The notes: generated by a model not told the origin, from the letters alone. A stretch of 64,000 nt of DNA from CAIWHR01 sp963726775 (GCA_963726775.1 CAVSDL010000011.1:62001-126000), one strand, 5' to 3'. Counted from the stretch's first letter, positions 51,571 to 61,688 are shown. Numbers and translations: made by a program.

Positions 51571-52632
51571 TCAGCCGCGCGCGCCGAATGCCGGCCGGCC
51601 TTTGCGGCGGGATGTCTGCGACGGGAGCTCGCCGAACATTCGCTTGTAGTCGGTGACGAAATGGCCGAGATGCCAGAATCCCCATTTCGCGGCCGTGTCC
51701 TGCACCGAGTCCGTCGCCACCGCGGCGTTCTTCAGGTCGCGGCGCACGCCGTTGAGACGAAGTGCGCGCAGGAAGCGCACCGGATTGATGCCGAGCACTT
51801 CCTGGAAGCTGTACTGCAGCGTGCGCCGGCTGACGCCCAGCTCGACGCACAGGTCGGCGATGGTGATCGGCTCGGCGATGCGCGAGCGCATGAACCCCTT
51901 CGCCTCGTCGACGACGTGCCGGCGGCTGGGGTAGGTTGACTTCGGTGACGACCCGTCGTCGGCGACGGCGGCAACCACCGCGCTCAGCATCGACTGTTCG
52001 AGCACGCGTTGAGTTTGACGGTACTGAAGCGCCGCCGGGTTCGCGTCCAGCGACTGCAGTACCGACAGAAGCAGTCGGCGGAGGTCGCCCAGCCGCCCGG
52101 CCCCCGGCTTGAGCGCGCCCCTGGCGCCGAAGTCGGCAGCGATGTCGCGATGTTCGACTTGCCGCGCGTGCGACTCGAGCGCGGATTCGTCGACAACGAT
52201 TCCGAGGATGTCGAAACCCCGCGGCGTGTAGAAGTCGAGCTCGTCGTCGCCGCCCAGCGTCACCATCGTGTCGTGGTCGACGGCTTGGCCGCGGAACAGC
52301 GCCGCGCCATCGATCCGGACCGGAACGCCAATTGCGCGCGAGCCGGGCCAGGGCGCGCCGGACTCGTGCACGGCCTGGCTGGTCGTCTCGCGGAAGACCT
52401 GCATGCCGCCGCAGCAGATCTCGTGCAGGCTGCCGAAAAAGGGCCCCGGCGTCAGCTGTTCGTACGTCTGCTTCCACTGCTTGAGGCTCGCCGCCTGGTC
52501 CTCGATGTCGGAACTCGTCACGCGGGTCACAGAATACGGTGCCGCGTCGCCGGAGTAGGTCCCGGGCGCGATCAAGGCGTCCGCCGCCGTTGCCGATGCG
52601 ACACGCATCGCCGAGGTCGCCGCTTCGTGCAT
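51571..52632 (-). CDS. AraC-family transcriptional regulator (FeaR-like arrangement)
   Basis: 353 residues from ATG 52632, 7 nt after GGAGG; ATG 52638 is also possible. The N-terminal ligand domain (about 30-200: GGDDELDFYTPRGFDILGIVVD) belongs to the AraC-binding-like type also seen in FeaR. The C-terminal two helix-turn-helix motifs (about 245-340) are clear: ITIADLCVELGVSRRTLQYSFQ and TAAKWGFWHLGHFVTDYKRMFG. It is divergent from the DUF1329-to-amine-dehydrogenase series, and convergent with fdx. Likely activator of that operon. Confidence 0.85.
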   Translation of the reverse strand: MHEAATSAMRVASATAADALIAPGTYSGDAAPYSVTRVTSSDIEDQAASLKQWKQTYEQLTPGPFFGSLHEICCGGMQVFRETTSQAVHESGAPWPGSRAIGVPVRIDGAALFRGQAVDHDTMVTLGGDDELDFYTPRGFDILGIVVDESALESHARQVEHRDIAADFGARGALKPGAGRLGDLRRLLLSVLQSLDANPAALQYRQTQRVLEQSMLSAVVAAVADDGSSPKSTYPSRRHVVDEAKGFMRSRIAEPITIADLCVELGVSRRTLQYSFQEVLGINPVRFLRALRLNGVRRDLKNAAVATDSVQDTAAKWGFWHLGHFVTDYKRMFGELPSQTSRRKGRPAFGARG

Positions 52633-52960
52633 GGTCATTCCTCCCGCGGCGTTCGTCGGTAGCGATGGCGCCGCCGACGAGTGATCGTGCCGTCCCCTGA
52701 GCCGCAAGATCGTAAGGTCGGCCCGACGGGCTCGCGATTCCTTGATCTGAAACAAGAAACGCGGACATGTGTTGCCGATTTGGGATAACGGCGACGATGC
52801 AATGTAGCGACAATCTGTCGCATGCGTGCCGTATGAGCGCAAGCGCCGCGCACGAACGAGCAACCGGCGCCGGATCGCAGGAGGAGCCGATGTTGCATTG
52901 CAACAGATCGGACTCCTTGTGGCATTGAGCCATCGGATCGAGTAGCGGGAGGAAAGACAA
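52633..52960. promoter_or_regulatory. Divergent control region with two palindromes
   Basis: 328 bp, the only long non-coding gap in this part. It contains a perfect TGTTGCA-T-TGCAACA (52891-52905), 56 bp before the DUF1329 start, and GCGACA-ATC-TGTCGC (52807-52821). Both are candidate binding sites, though AraC proteins usually prefer direct repeats. No gene seen. Confidence 0.6.
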
Positions 52961-54343
52961 ATGATTCGCACACACGCAACGTTTACGCGCTCCGCCGGAC
53001 TCGCGCTCGCACTGGCCGTGATGTTCGCCCCTGCTGCCCGGGCCGCGGTCAGCGAGCAGGAGGCGGCTTCGCTCGGCAAGAACCTCACCCCGGTGGGCGC
53101 CGAAAAGGCCGCCAACAAGGACAGCTCGATTCCGGAATGGACGGGGGGGACGGCTTCCGCGCCTGCCGGCTGGAAGCCCGGGCAAAAGCGCATCGATCCG
53201 TTCGCCGCCGACAAGCCACTGTTCTCGATCGATGCGTCCAACGTCGACAAGTACCGGGACAAGCTTTCTGAAGGACAGGCCGCGTTGGTGATGCAACTCA
53301 AGGGCTACCGGATGGACGTGTATCCGACGCGGCGCAGTTGCGGCTTTCCGGACTTCGTCTACGAGCGCACCAAGACCAACGCGCGCGAGGCCCGCCTCGC
53401 GGGCAACGGCTGGGGGCTGGAAAAGGGCGTCGGCGCGGCGGTGCTGTTCCCAATTCCAAAGACCGGCGCCGAGGCGGTGTGGAACCACAAGGTCCGCTAC
53501 ATGGGCGAGGGGCGCATCGAGCACTACGCGACGATCTTCTCGAACAAGGGCGGCGACTTCACGCCGCTCGTCCAGGACCAGTGGACGATCGTGCCGTTCC
53601 ACTCGCCGAAGAACAAGGGCGTCGAGGAGGTCGCCGGCGTCGAGATGAAACTCCTCAACGCCGTCGTTGCACCGGCCGCGCACGCCGGCGAGCTGATCCT
53701 CGCGCACTGGTTCTTCAACGAGGCGAGCGATGCGTGGCTGTACTTCCCGGGCCAGCGGCGGGTGCGGCGCGCGCCGTCGTTCAACTACGACAACCCGGTG
53801 CCGGGCTACGAGAACCTCGAGACCGTCGACGCGTACCCGATGTACGCCGGCGCGATGGACCGCTACGACTGGAAGCTCGTCGGCAGGCAGGAGATGTACA
53901 TCCCGTACAACAGCTTCAAGTGGATCGACAAGAGCAACAAGTACAAGGGCGTCTATCTCGGCGACTTCGTGAACCGCGATCTCGTCCGCTACGAGCTGCA
54001 TCGTGTCTGGAAGGTCGAGGCGACGGTCAAGCAGGGCATGCGCCACCAAATCGCGAAGCGAGTGTTCTATCTTGACGAGGACAGCTGGGGGCTGATCGTC
54101 GCCGACAACTACGATGCGCAGGGCAAGATCTGGCGCGTGCAGGAGTCGAGCGTTTACCCGGCGCCAGAAATTCCGGCCTGCGTCAGTCAGGAATTCGTTT
54201 CGTACGACCTGAGCGTCGGCCGCTACATCGCGGAAAACGCGACGCAGGAGCGACCGGAAACCGACTGGCTCGCCGGGCGCGAAGGCCGAATCGACCCGAA
54301 GAAATTCAGCGCCGACGAGCTGCGCCGCGTGGGTGAGCGCTGA
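52961..54343 (+). CDS. DUF1329 outer-membrane lipoprotein-like / periplasmic protein
   Basis: 460 residues. Signal peptide (about 10-28, cleaved after ARAA), then a DUF1329 domain: GKNLTPVGAEKAANKDSSIPEWTGG near the mature N-terminus and repeated Trp/Tyr-rich strands (GQRRVRRAPSFNYDNP, WKLVGRQEMYIPYN) resembling LolB/LppX-like lipid-binding folds. DUF1329 genes regularly accompany DUF1302 and RND genes near catabolic loci for hydrophobic compounds. No lipobox is evident. Probably shuttles a lipid or hydrophobic substrate across the periplasm. Confidence 0.85.
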   Translation: MIRTHATFTRSAGLALALAVMFAPAARAAVSEQEAASLGKNLTPVGAEKAANKDSSIPEWTGGTASAPAGWKPGQKRIDPFAADKPLFSIDASNVDKYRDKLSEGQAALVMQLKGYRMDVYPTRRSCGFPDFVYERTKTNAREARLAGNGWGLEKGVGAAVLFPIPKTGAEAVWNHKVRYMGEGRIEHYATIFSNKGGDFTPLVQDQWTIVPFHSPKNKGVEEVAGVEMKLLNAVVAPAAHAGELILAHWFFNEASDAWLYFPGQRRVRRAPSFNYDNPVPGYENLETVDAYPMYAGAMDRYDWKLVGRQEMYIPYNSFKWIDKSNKYKGVYLGDFVNRDLVRYELHRVWKVEATVKQGMRHQIAKRVFYLDEDSWGLIVADNYDAQGKIWRVQESSVYPAPEIPACVSQEFVSYDLSVGRYIAENATQERPETDWLAGREGRIDPKKFSADELRRVGER

Positions 54344-54407
54344 CGCTGTCCGCGGCTGCACCGGAATGCACGACCGCAATGGCGAGAATATGGTTACGGG
54401 AGGAAAC

Positions 54408-56219
54408 ATGAACGGACAATCCAACTTCGTGCCGCGATTCGCCGGCCGTGCCCTTGCCTCGGTGCTCGGCGGGATGCTCGCGCTCGGCACACCTGCGGCC
54501 GTGGCCGTCACCTTCGAGACCGAAAGCGTCAAGGGCAGCTTCGATTCGACGATCTCCTTCGGCATGCAGTGGCGGATGTCGGGGACGAGCTGCGGCATCG
54601 TCGGCAACGACAACGGCGGCTGCGCGCCGACGACGGGCACGCTGGGCGAGCTCGTCAATGGCCCGGGCCAGGGCGCCACGTCCAACCCGGACTTCAATTA
54701 TCTGCAATCGGACAACGGCAACCTCAACTACAAGAAGAATCAGCTGATCTCGACTGCGCTCAAGGGGAACCATGAGCTCGCGCTCCGGTTCGCCAACGGT
54801 TGGAGCGCGCTAGGCCGCTTCTCGTGGCTCTATGACCCGGCCACAGACAACACCGAGCGAACGCCGCTCTCCGAAGACGCGAAAAACATTTCGGTTCAAA
54901 ACATCACGCTGCTCGATCTCTGGGTGGCGAAGGACTTCGATGTCGCGGACCGGCCCGCCAAGGTGAAGGTCGGCAACCAGGTGCTGAGCTGGGGCGAGGA
55001 CATCTTCATCTACGGCGGCATCAACATCATCAACCCGATCGACCTCACCCGCGCGCACAAGCCCGGCGTGCAGTTGAAGGAGATCTTCCGCCCGGCGCCG
55101 ATGGCCACGTTCAATTTCGGCGCGACGAACAACCTGAGTTTCGAGGGTTTCTGGCAGTTCCGCTGGAACGCATTCCGGTTCGACCCGGTGGGAACGCCGT
55201 TCTCGACCGGAGATGTCGTCGGCAACGGACAGCAGCCGGCGTTCGTCCCGAGCTCGGTGCTCGGCTTGCCGCCGGGATCGGTGGGCGACCCCGGCACGAT
55301 CAGCAACGGCACCTTCATCCCCGCCGGCCAGCGCTTCACGTACCAGGACCTGCTGGCGATCGGCACCGTGGTGCCGGTGATGCCGACGCAATCCCCGCCG
55401 AATACGAACCAGTTCGGATTCGCGGCGCGCTACAAGCCGGACAATGCGAACGCCGAGTGGGGCTTCTATTACATGCACTACAACGACAAGATTCCCTACA
55501 TCGGCTTCGTCAACGACCCAGCTGCGATCACCGCCAATCCGTTCGGGCTCGGGTACTTCCTGCAGTACGGGAAGGGGCGCGACCTGTTCGGTGTGTCGGT
55601 CAACGGCAACATCGGCGACTGGGCCGTGGGCGCCGAGTTGAGCTACCGCCCGAGGGATGGCGTCGGCATCGATCCGACGGTGCCGCTCTCGGGTCAGTAC
55701 TGCGCGTTCTGCGCGCCGGGCACGTATCCGGGCTACATCGATTCGAAGAAATGGCAGGCGCACCTGACGACGATCTACCTGCTCGGCCCGAGCGGCGATC
55801 TCGGCTGGCTGCTACGCGGACTTGGCGCGGCTGAAGGAACGCTGCTGCTCGAGGCCGCGGCGACGTACTACCCGAATCTCGATTTCTCGGGCAAGTATCC
55901 GTACCTGCTGCCCAACTACGAGCTTCCGACCAAGTGGTCGAGCGGCACCGTCTTCGAGCTCGGCATCGTCTACCCGCATGTTTTCGGGTCGCCGGTCAAC
56001 CTGACGCCGCAGATCGACATTGCCTACGACATCAGCGGGATCAGCCCGAACACGATTCCGTTCGTAAAGGGCCGCCTTGGCGTCACGCCGTCGCTTAACT
56101 TCGAGTACCTCAACAAGTGGCGGGCGTCGCTTGCGTACACGAGCTTCGCGGGCGGCGCCGGCAACAACCTGATGCGCGACCGCGATTACATCACGTTCAA
56201 CATCTCGTACGCCTTCTGA
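54408..56219 (+). CDS. DUF1302 outer-membrane beta-barrel protein
   Basis: 603 residues from ATG 54408, behind GGGAGGAAAC. Signal peptide, then many alternating Gly/aromatic strands and a C-terminal strand ending in Phe (FNISYAF), the BAM recognition signal of outer-membrane barrels. VGNQVLSWGEDIFI and DLTRAHKPGVQLKEIF are family-typical. It probably forms a channel for hydrophobic compounds together with the DUF1329 protein. 64 bp after DUF1329. Confidence 0.87.
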   Translation: MNGQSNFVPRFAGRALASVLGGMLALGTPAAVAVTFETESVKGSFDSTISFGMQWRMSGTSCGIVGNDNGGCAPTTGTLGELVNGPGQGATSNPDFNYLQSDNGNLNYKKNQLISTALKGNHELALRFANGWSALGRFSWLYDPATDNTERTPLSEDAKNISVQNITLLDLWVAKDFDVADRPAKVKVGNQVLSWGEDIFIYGGINIINPIDLTRAHKPGVQLKEIFRPAPMATFNFGATNNLSFEGFWQFRWNAFRFDPVGTPFSTGDVVGNGQQPAFVPSSVLGLPPGSVGDPGTISNGTFIPAGQRFTYQDLLAIGTVVPVMPTQSPPNTNQFGFAARYKPDNANAEWGFYYMHYNDKIPYIGFVNDPAAITANPFGLGYFLQYGKGRDLFGVSVNGNIGDWAVGAELSYRPRDGVGIDPTVPLSGQYCAFCAPGTYPGYIDSKKWQAHLTTIYLLGPSGDLGWLLRGLGAAEGTLLLEAAATYYPNLDFSGKYPYLLPNYELPTKWSSGTVFELGIVYPHVFGSPVNLTPQIDIAYDISGISPNTIPFVKGRLGVTPSLNFEYLNKWRASLAYTSFAGGAGNNLMRDRDYITFNISYAF

Positions 56220-56295
56220 TCATGCGGCAACGCCGCCGGTTGCCGCGGCGAGTCCGCCGGCGGGAGGGAGATGTCGTGCCGGGAGCGGCACGCTG

Positions 56296-58656
56296 ATGCT
56301 CGCCCGCCTCGTCGCGCGCCTCGAAGGCGCGCTGTTCGCGCACCGCGGGAAGACGCTCGCCGCGCTCGTGCTGCTGACCGTCGTGATGGCGATATTCGCC
56401 GCGCAGCTCAGGATGTCGGCGGGCTTCGACAAGCAGCTTCCGCAGGGCCACGAGTACATCGAGACCTTCCACCAGTACCGTGATCAGGTCTTCGGCGCCA
56501 ACCGCATCATGGTCGTCGTGCGCGCGCGCGACGGCGACATGTGGAACGCCGCGTTCCTGCGCAAGCTGAACGACGTCACGCAGGCAGTGATGTTCCTGCC
56601 GGGCGCCGACCGGCGCACGGTGAGCTCGCTGTGGACGCCCACGACCCGCGTGCTGGAGATCACCGAGGAGGGTTTCAAGGCGGAGGACGTGATCGGCGGT
56701 GACATCACGCCTGACCAGCTCACTCCTGCCAAGATCGCGCGCATCCGCAACAACGTGATCGTCGGTGGCTACATAGGCCAGCTAGTCGCCAACGACAATT
56801 CCGGCGCGATGGTGGTCGCTGACCTGCTCGACAGCGATCCCGTGACCAGAAAAAAGCTCGATTACCTCGACCTGTCGCGCCGGCTGGAGCAGGAGGTCAG
56901 GCAAAAGAACGAAACGCCGGAGTTCGAGGTCGAAATCATCGGCTTCGCCAAGCAGATCGGCGACATTGCCGATGGCGCAAAGAGCGTCATCCGTTTCTTC
57001 CTGCTCGCGTTCTCGCTTACTGCGCTGTCGGTCTACATCTATTCGCGGTCATGGGCGCTGACCACGCTGGCCCTGGTCTGCTCGTTGACGTCCGTGGTCT
57101 GGCAGTTCGGCACCCTGCGGCTGCTGGGGTACGGGCTCGATCCGCTGGCCATTCTCGTGCCGTTTCTTGTTTTCTCGATCGGCGTTTCGCACGGCGTGCA
57201 GCAGATCAACTACATCGCAAAGGAGGTATGCACCGGCGTCGATACGCTGACCGCGGCCCGCCGGAGTTTCACCGGCCTGCTGATTCCCGGCACCATGGCG
57301 CTCGTCACGGCGTTCGTCGGTTTCGCGACGCTCACGCTGATCCCGATCCCGATGATCCGCGAACTCGGGATCACCGCGTCGATCGGCGTCGCCTACAAGA
57401 TCGTCACCAACCTCGTCATGCTGCCGGTGGCCGCGTCCTACGTCCGCTTCGACGATCGCTATGTGGGGCGGGTCAACCGGCTGCGCGAGCGGCGCGGCCG
57501 CTGGATGGGCGTGCTGGGGCGCGTCGCCGAGACACGCAACGCGGCAATCGGCACGCTCGTGGGCGCCGTGCTTTTCGCCGTCGCCTTCCAGCAGAGCCAG
57601 GGCCGGCACATCGGCCACCTGCAGCCGGGCGCGCCCGAGTTGCGAGCCGATGCTCGCTACAACCAGGATGCGACGCGGATCGTCGAGAGGTTCGACCTCG
57701 GGCTCGACGTGCTGTCGGTCGTCGTCGAAACGCCGAAGGACGGCTGCTATGACTACGCGGCGATGGAGTACCTGAACCAGTTCGGGTGGCAAATGGCCAA
57801 CGTGCCGGGCGTCGTCTCGGTCGGATCGGCGGCCTTGCTCGCGAAGCAGGCGTTTTCCGGTTTCAACGAGGGCAACCCCAAGTGGGTGGCCCTGCCGCGG
57901 GACCCCAAGTCGCTGGCCAACGCCGTGGGCCTGGCTCCGGACAGTTCGGGCCTCTACAACCCCGGCTGCACGGTGCTGCCCGTGCATCTCTATCTCGCCG
58001 ACCACAAGGCGGGAACCATCAAGACGGTGGTCGGCGCGGTACGGGACTTTCGCGCGCATAACATCGACCCGCGCATCAACGTGCGGCTTGCGAGCGGCAA
58101 TGTCGGCGTGCAGGCGGCCACCAACGAAGTGCTCGAGACCACCGAGCTGCCGATGATGCTGTACGTGTATCTCACCATCGTCGCGCTCGTGCTGGTCACG
58201 TATCGCGACTGGCGCGCGATGATCGCCTGCTGCCTGCCGCTGACGCTCGCGACGTTTCTCGGCTACTGGTTCATGAAGGAGCTTGAGATCGGGCTGACCG
58301 TGGCCACGCTGCCGGTGATGGTGCTGGCGGTCGGCATCGGCGTCGACTACGCGTTCTATATCTACAACCGGCTGCAGATCTACCTGGCGCAGGGCGTCGA
58401 TATCGTCACGTCGTTCAAGCAGGCGCTGCGCGAGACCGGGATCGCCACGATATTCACCGCGCTGACGCTTTCGGTGGGCGTGGCGACGTGGTCGTTCTCC
58501 GAGCTCAAGTTCCAGGCCGACATGGGCCTTCTGCTCACGTTCATGTTCATGGTCAACATGCTGATGGCGATGACGCTGCTGCCGGCGCTGGCGGTAATGC
58601 TCGAAGTTCTGATTCCGCGGCGACGGCCGGTGCGCACGCCGCTCCTCTCCCACTGA
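56296..58656 (+). CDS. RND/MMPL-family transporter
   Basis: 786 residues, two repeats of six helices with large periplasmic loops. The first TM is near residue 20; sterol-sensing-like helices (ALSVYIYSRSWALTTLALVCSLTSVVWQF; VLAVGIGVDYAFYIYNRLQI with Asp) carry proton-relay candidates (GIGVDYAFY). This HpnN/MmpL-like subgroup moves lipids or hydrophobic molecules. 76 bp after DUF1302. The DUF1329-DUF1302-RND trio looks like an envelope-spanning route. Confidence 0.88.
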   Translation: MLARLVARLEGALFAHRGKTLAALVLLTVVMAIFAAQLRMSAGFDKQLPQGHEYIETFHQYRDQVFGANRIMVVVRARDGDMWNAAFLRKLNDVTQAVMFLPGADRRTVSSLWTPTTRVLEITEEGFKAEDVIGGDITPDQLTPAKIARIRNNVIVGGYIGQLVANDNSGAMVVADLLDSDPVTRKKLDYLDLSRRLEQEVRQKNETPEFEVEIIGFAKQIGDIADGAKSVIRFFLLAFSLTALSVYIYSRSWALTTLALVCSLTSVVWQFGTLRLLGYGLDPLAILVPFLVFSIGVSHGVQQINYIAKEVCTGVDTLTAARRSFTGLLIPGTMALVTAFVGFATLTLIPIPMIRELGITASIGVAYKIVTNLVMLPVAASYVRFDDRYVGRVNRLRERRGRWMGVLGRVAETRNAAIGTLVGAVLFAVAFQQSQGRHIGHLQPGAPELRADARYNQDATRIVERFDLGLDVLSVVVETPKDGCYDYAAMEYLNQFGWQMANVPGVVSVGSAALLAKQAFSGFNEGNPKWVALPRDPKSLANAVGLAPDSSGLYNPGCTVLPVHLYLADHKAGTIKTVVGAVRDFRAHNIDPRINVRLASGNVGVQAATNEVLETTELPMMLYVYLTIVALVLVTYRDWRAMIACCLPLTLATFLGYWFMKELEIGLTVATLPVMVLAVGIGVDYAFYIYNRLQIYLAQGVDIVTSFKQALRETGIATIFTALTLSVGVATWSFSELKFQADMGLLLTFMFMVNMLMAMTLLPALAVMLEVLIPRRRPVRTPLLSH

Positions 58657-58664
58657 CCTGCGAC

Positions 58665-59171
58665 ATGCCCATGTTCGACACGCTCCTCGCGCTGCTCCGG
58701 CAACCGCCGCCACCGACGACGGATACCGTCGGCGCGCCGTTTCAGCGCCGACAGCTCGCCGTCGCCGCGCTGCTGGTCGAGCTTGCCCAGAGCGACCGCA
58801 GCCTCGATCCGGTGGAGCTCGCCACGATCGCGCGGATCGTCCGCGTGCGGTTCGGCATCGACGCCCGAACCGCCGACGAGCTGATCGCGGCGGCGCGCCG
58901 CGAGCTCGACGCGGCGCTCGAGGACTGGGTGTTCGCGACTGCGGTCCGCGACGGTTTCGACGTTGGCGAGCGCGTCGAGATCGTCGAGCTGCTGTGGGAG
59001 GTCGTGTATGCGGATGGCCGCCTCGCGCGGCTGGAAGAATCGCTGATGCGCCGGCTGGCGGCGCAGCTGGAGATCGGCGAGACCGAGCGCGAGACGGCGC
59101 GCGCGCAGGCGTTCGCGCGCGTCGGACTGGCGCGCGGCGTCGGTCCGGACGACGCGACGGACACCGAATGA
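58665..59171 (+). CDS. TerB-like domain protein
   Basis: 168 residues from ATG 58665, 8 bp after the RND gene. All-helical TerB fold with paired acidic segments: LLVELAQSDRSLDPVELATIARI and ELLWEVVYADGRLARLEESLMRRLA, which can coordinate a divalent metal. TerB-like proteins are usually accessory membrane-associated factors. Its stop overlaps the next start (ATGA), which argues that it works with the RND/YCF48 module. Confidence 0.8.
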   Translation: MPMFDTLLALLRQPPPPTTDTVGAPFQRRQLAVAALLVELAQSDRSLDPVELATIARIVRVRFGIDARTADELIAAARRELDAALEDWVFATAVRDGFDVGERVEIVELLWEVVYADGRLARLEESLMRRLAAQLEIGETERETARAQAFARVGLARGVGPDDATDTE

Positions 59172-60136
59172 TCTGTGCCGCGCTCCGGTTGCTGGTGTCG
59201 GCAGCTATGCTCGTCGTGGCCGCCGCGGCATCGGCGCAGGCGGCGGCGCCGGCGCCCACCGGCGCGTTCAAGGCGCCGTTGGCGACCAAGGCGCCGCTGC
59301 TGGGCATCGCGCGGGCGGGGGCGCGCCTCGTTGCCGTCGGTGACTACGGCGTGGTCGTGCTCTCCGACGACGGCGGCAGGACATGGCGCCAGGCGAGCTC
59401 GGTCGCGACGCGGTCGATGCTGACCGCGGTGTCGTTCGTCGACGCGAAGCAGGGTTGGGCCGTCGGCCACGGCGGCACGGTGCTACACACGGCTGACAGC
59501 GGTGAAACCTGGGCCCGCATTTACTCGGTCGGAGCCGACGTCACGCTATTGACAGTCCGGTTCGAAGACGCGAAGCGCGGCATCGCCGCAGGCGCATTCG
59601 GCTTCGCGATGGCGACCGACGACGGCGGCAAGACGTGGAAGGAATTCACCGTCGGCGATGGCGACGACCGCGATCGTCATCTCAACGCCATATTCGCGCT
59701 CCCCGGCGGGCCGCTGTTCATCGCCGCGGAGGTGGGCACGCTGTTTCGATCGACCGATGGCGGCCGGAAGTGGGCCACGCTGCGCCTGCCGTACAACGGC
59801 TCGCTCTGGGGCGGCATGGCGCTGCGCGATGGCACCGCGGTCGTGTTCGGGATGCGCGGCCACGCGCTCCGCTCGACGGACCAGGGCCGCTCGTGGGTAG
59901 ACGTCCCCACCGGGACCGACCAGTCGTGGAGCGGCGGCGTGCAGCTCGCCGACGACACGATCGCGCTGGTCGGATTGGGTGGCGCGATCGCCACGAGCGC
60001 CGATGGCGGCCGGAGCTTCCGGGCCACGATACGTCCGGAACGTCAGAACTCCGCCGCCGTCGCCGAGGGCGCGCCGGGACAGCTTGTCATCGTCGGCTTG
60101 AACGGCGTCGGCAACTACGGTCTCACGGTCAAATGA
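59168..60136 (+). CDS. YCF48/BNR-like beta-propeller, exported
   Basis: 322 residues from ATG 59168. Signal peptide, then about seven repeats of the type DDGGRTW, DSGETW, DDGGKTW, TDGGRKW, TDQGRSW, ADGGRSF (Asp-box and BNR motifs). Such photosystem-II-assembly-like propellers are often co-encoded with RND exporters in non-photosynthetic bacteria, perhaps as a periplasmic adaptor. It overlaps the TerB gene and precedes the aldehyde dehydrogenase by 52 bp. Confidence 0.85.
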   Translation: MICAALRLLVSAAMLVVAAAASAQAAAPAPTGAFKAPLATKAPLLGIARAGARLVAVGDYGVVVLSDDGGRTWRQASSVATRSMLTAVSFVDAKQGWAVGHGGTVLHTADSGETWARIYSVGADVTLLTVRFEDAKRGIAAGAFGFAMATDDGGKTWKEFTVGDGDDRDRHLNAIFALPGGPLFIAAEVGTLFRSTDGGRKWATLRLPYNGSLWGGMALRDGTAVVFGMRGHALRSTDQGRSWVDVPTGTDQSWSGGVQLADDTIALVGLGGAIATSADGGRSFRATIRPERQNSAAVAEGAPGQLVIVGLNGVGNYGLTVK

Positions 60137-60188
60137 CGATTCCATTCGCCGCGTCCGCAACCCACGAACCACCCACCGGAGATTCGCC

Positions 60189-61688
60189 ATGGACATGAAA
60201 ACTCGCCAGCAGGTCAGCGATGCCACCAGCGCCTTCCTCGCGTCGCCGAAGAAGATGCCGATCGGCGCCGACTGGGTCGACGCCGCCGACGGCGCGCGGC
60301 TCGACGTCCACAATCCGGCGACCGGCGAGGTGTTCGCGCACGTGCCCGCCGGCGCCGCGGCGGACGTCGACCGCGCGGTGCGAGCCGCGCGCGCAGCGTT
60401 CGAAGGCCCGTGGGCGGCGGCGTCCCCGGTGCAGCGCGAGAGGCTGCTGCTGGCGCTCGCGGACAAGGTCGAGGCCAATGCGCAGCAGCTGGCCGAGATC
60501 GAATCGCTCGACAACGGCAAGTCGGTGATGCTCGCGCGGCACGTCGACATGGCGATGGCGGTCGATTTCCTGCGCTACATGGCGGGTTGGGCGACCAAGA
60601 TCGAAGGTTCGACGCACGACGTGTCGGTGCCGTTCATCCCGCAGGCGAAGTTCTTTGCGTGGACCCGCAAGGAGCCGGTCGGTGTCGTCGGCGCGATCAT
60701 CCCGTGGAATTTTCCGCTGCTGATGGCGGCGTGGAAGATCGGTCCCGCGCTTGCCGCCGGCTGCACCGTCGTGTTGAAGCCCGCCGAGGAGACGCCGCTG
60801 ACCGCGCTGCGGTTAGGCGAGCTGATCCTCGAAGCCGGAATTCCGCCGGGTGTGGTCAACATCGTCACCGGGTTGGGCGAAACCGCGGGCGCCGCGCTCG
60901 CGGCGCATCCGGGCGTCAACAAGATCGCCTTTACCGGATCCACCGCGGTCGGCAAGCTCGTGCAGCGCGCGGCGGTCGAAAACATGACGCGCGTGTCGCT
61001 GGAGCTGGGCGGCAAGTCGCCGGTCATCGTTCTCGACGATGCCGATCCCGCGCAGGCCGCGGCCGGCGCGGCGCAGGCGATCTTCTTCAACCAGGGCCAG
61101 GTGTGTACGGCGGGCTCGCGCCTCTACGTGCAGAAGAAGCTGTTCGACCGGGTTGTCGGCGACCTCGCGGCGATCGCCGGCAAGATGAAGCTCGGTTCCG
61201 GGCTCGACCCTGCGAGCGAGCTCGGGCCGCTCGTGTCCGAGCTGCAGATGCAGCGGGTCTGCGGCTACATCGACAGCGGCGTCGAGCAGGGCGCGAAGGT
61301 GGCGGCCGGCGGCGGACGGGCCGGCGACAAGGGCTACTTCGTCAAGCCGACGGTGCTCGTCGACGCGCGGCAGGACATGCGTGTCGTGCAGGAGGAGATC
61401 TTCGGCCCAGTCGTTGTCGCCATGCCGTACGACGACGTCGACGATGCGGTGCGGCTCGCCAACGACACGCCGTACGGACTCGGCGCGTCGATCTGGTCGA
61501 ACGACCTCGGGCGCGTGCACCGGCTCATTCCGCGGATCAAGGCCGGCACCGTGTGGGTGAATTGCCACAGCATGCTCGACGCGAGCCTGCCGTTCGGCGG
61601 CTTCAAGCAGTCCGGGATCGGCCGCGAGATGGGGCGCGCCGCGCTCGACCTCTTCACCGAAACCAAATCGGTGCTGATGGCCGTCTAG
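60189..61688 (+). CDS. Aldehyde dehydrogenase, phenylacetaldehyde-dehydrogenase type
   Basis: 499 residues. NAD-dependent ALDH: IPWNFPLLMAAWKIGPALAAG (near 176-196), FTGSTAVG (near 255), catalytic Glu in LELGGKSP (near 275) and Cys in NQGQVCTAGSRLYVQ (near 309), then EEIFGPV. Closest in feel to FeaB/phenylacetaldehyde dehydrogenases. With the amine dehydrogenase gene 22 bp downstream, it would oxidise the aldehyde made from a primary amine. Substrate specificity is inferred from context. Confidence 0.88.
   Translation: MDMKTRQQVSDATSAFLASPKKMPIGADWVDAADGARLDVHNPATGEVFAHVPAGAAADVDRAVRAARAAFEGPWAAASPVQRERLLLALADKVEANAQQLAEIESLDNGKSVMLARHVDMAMAVDFLRYMAGWATKIEGSTHDVSVPFIPQAKFFAWTRKEPVGVVGAIIPWNFPLLMAAWKIGPALAAGCTVVLKPAEETPLTALRLGELILEAGIPPGVVNIVTGLGETAGAALAAHPGVNKIAFTGSTAVGKLVQRAAVENMTRVSLELGGKSPVIVLDDADPAQAAAGAAQAIFFNQGQVCTAGSRLYVQKKLFDRVVGDLAAIAGKMKLGSGLDPASELGPLVSELQMQRVCGYIDSGVEQGAKVAAGGGRAGDKGYFVKPTVLVDARQDMRVVQEEIFGPVVVAMPYDDVDDAVRLANDTPYGLGASIWSNDLGRVHRLIPRIKAGTVWVNCHSMLDASLPFGGFKQSGIGREMGRAALDLFTETKSVLMAV

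Noticed and set aside
52915..52935. Sigma-54 type -24/-12 element (TGTGGCATTGAGCC)
   Set aside because: The GG and GC doublets are not 10 bp apart, and no enhancer-binding regulator is encoded nearby.
51119..54697. A 1192-codon open frame on the minus strand
   Set aside because: It runs antisense through part of fdx, the DUF1329 gene and across the AraC gene in another frame. Composition is Arg/Pro/Ala-rich with no family features; high GC keeps stops rare.
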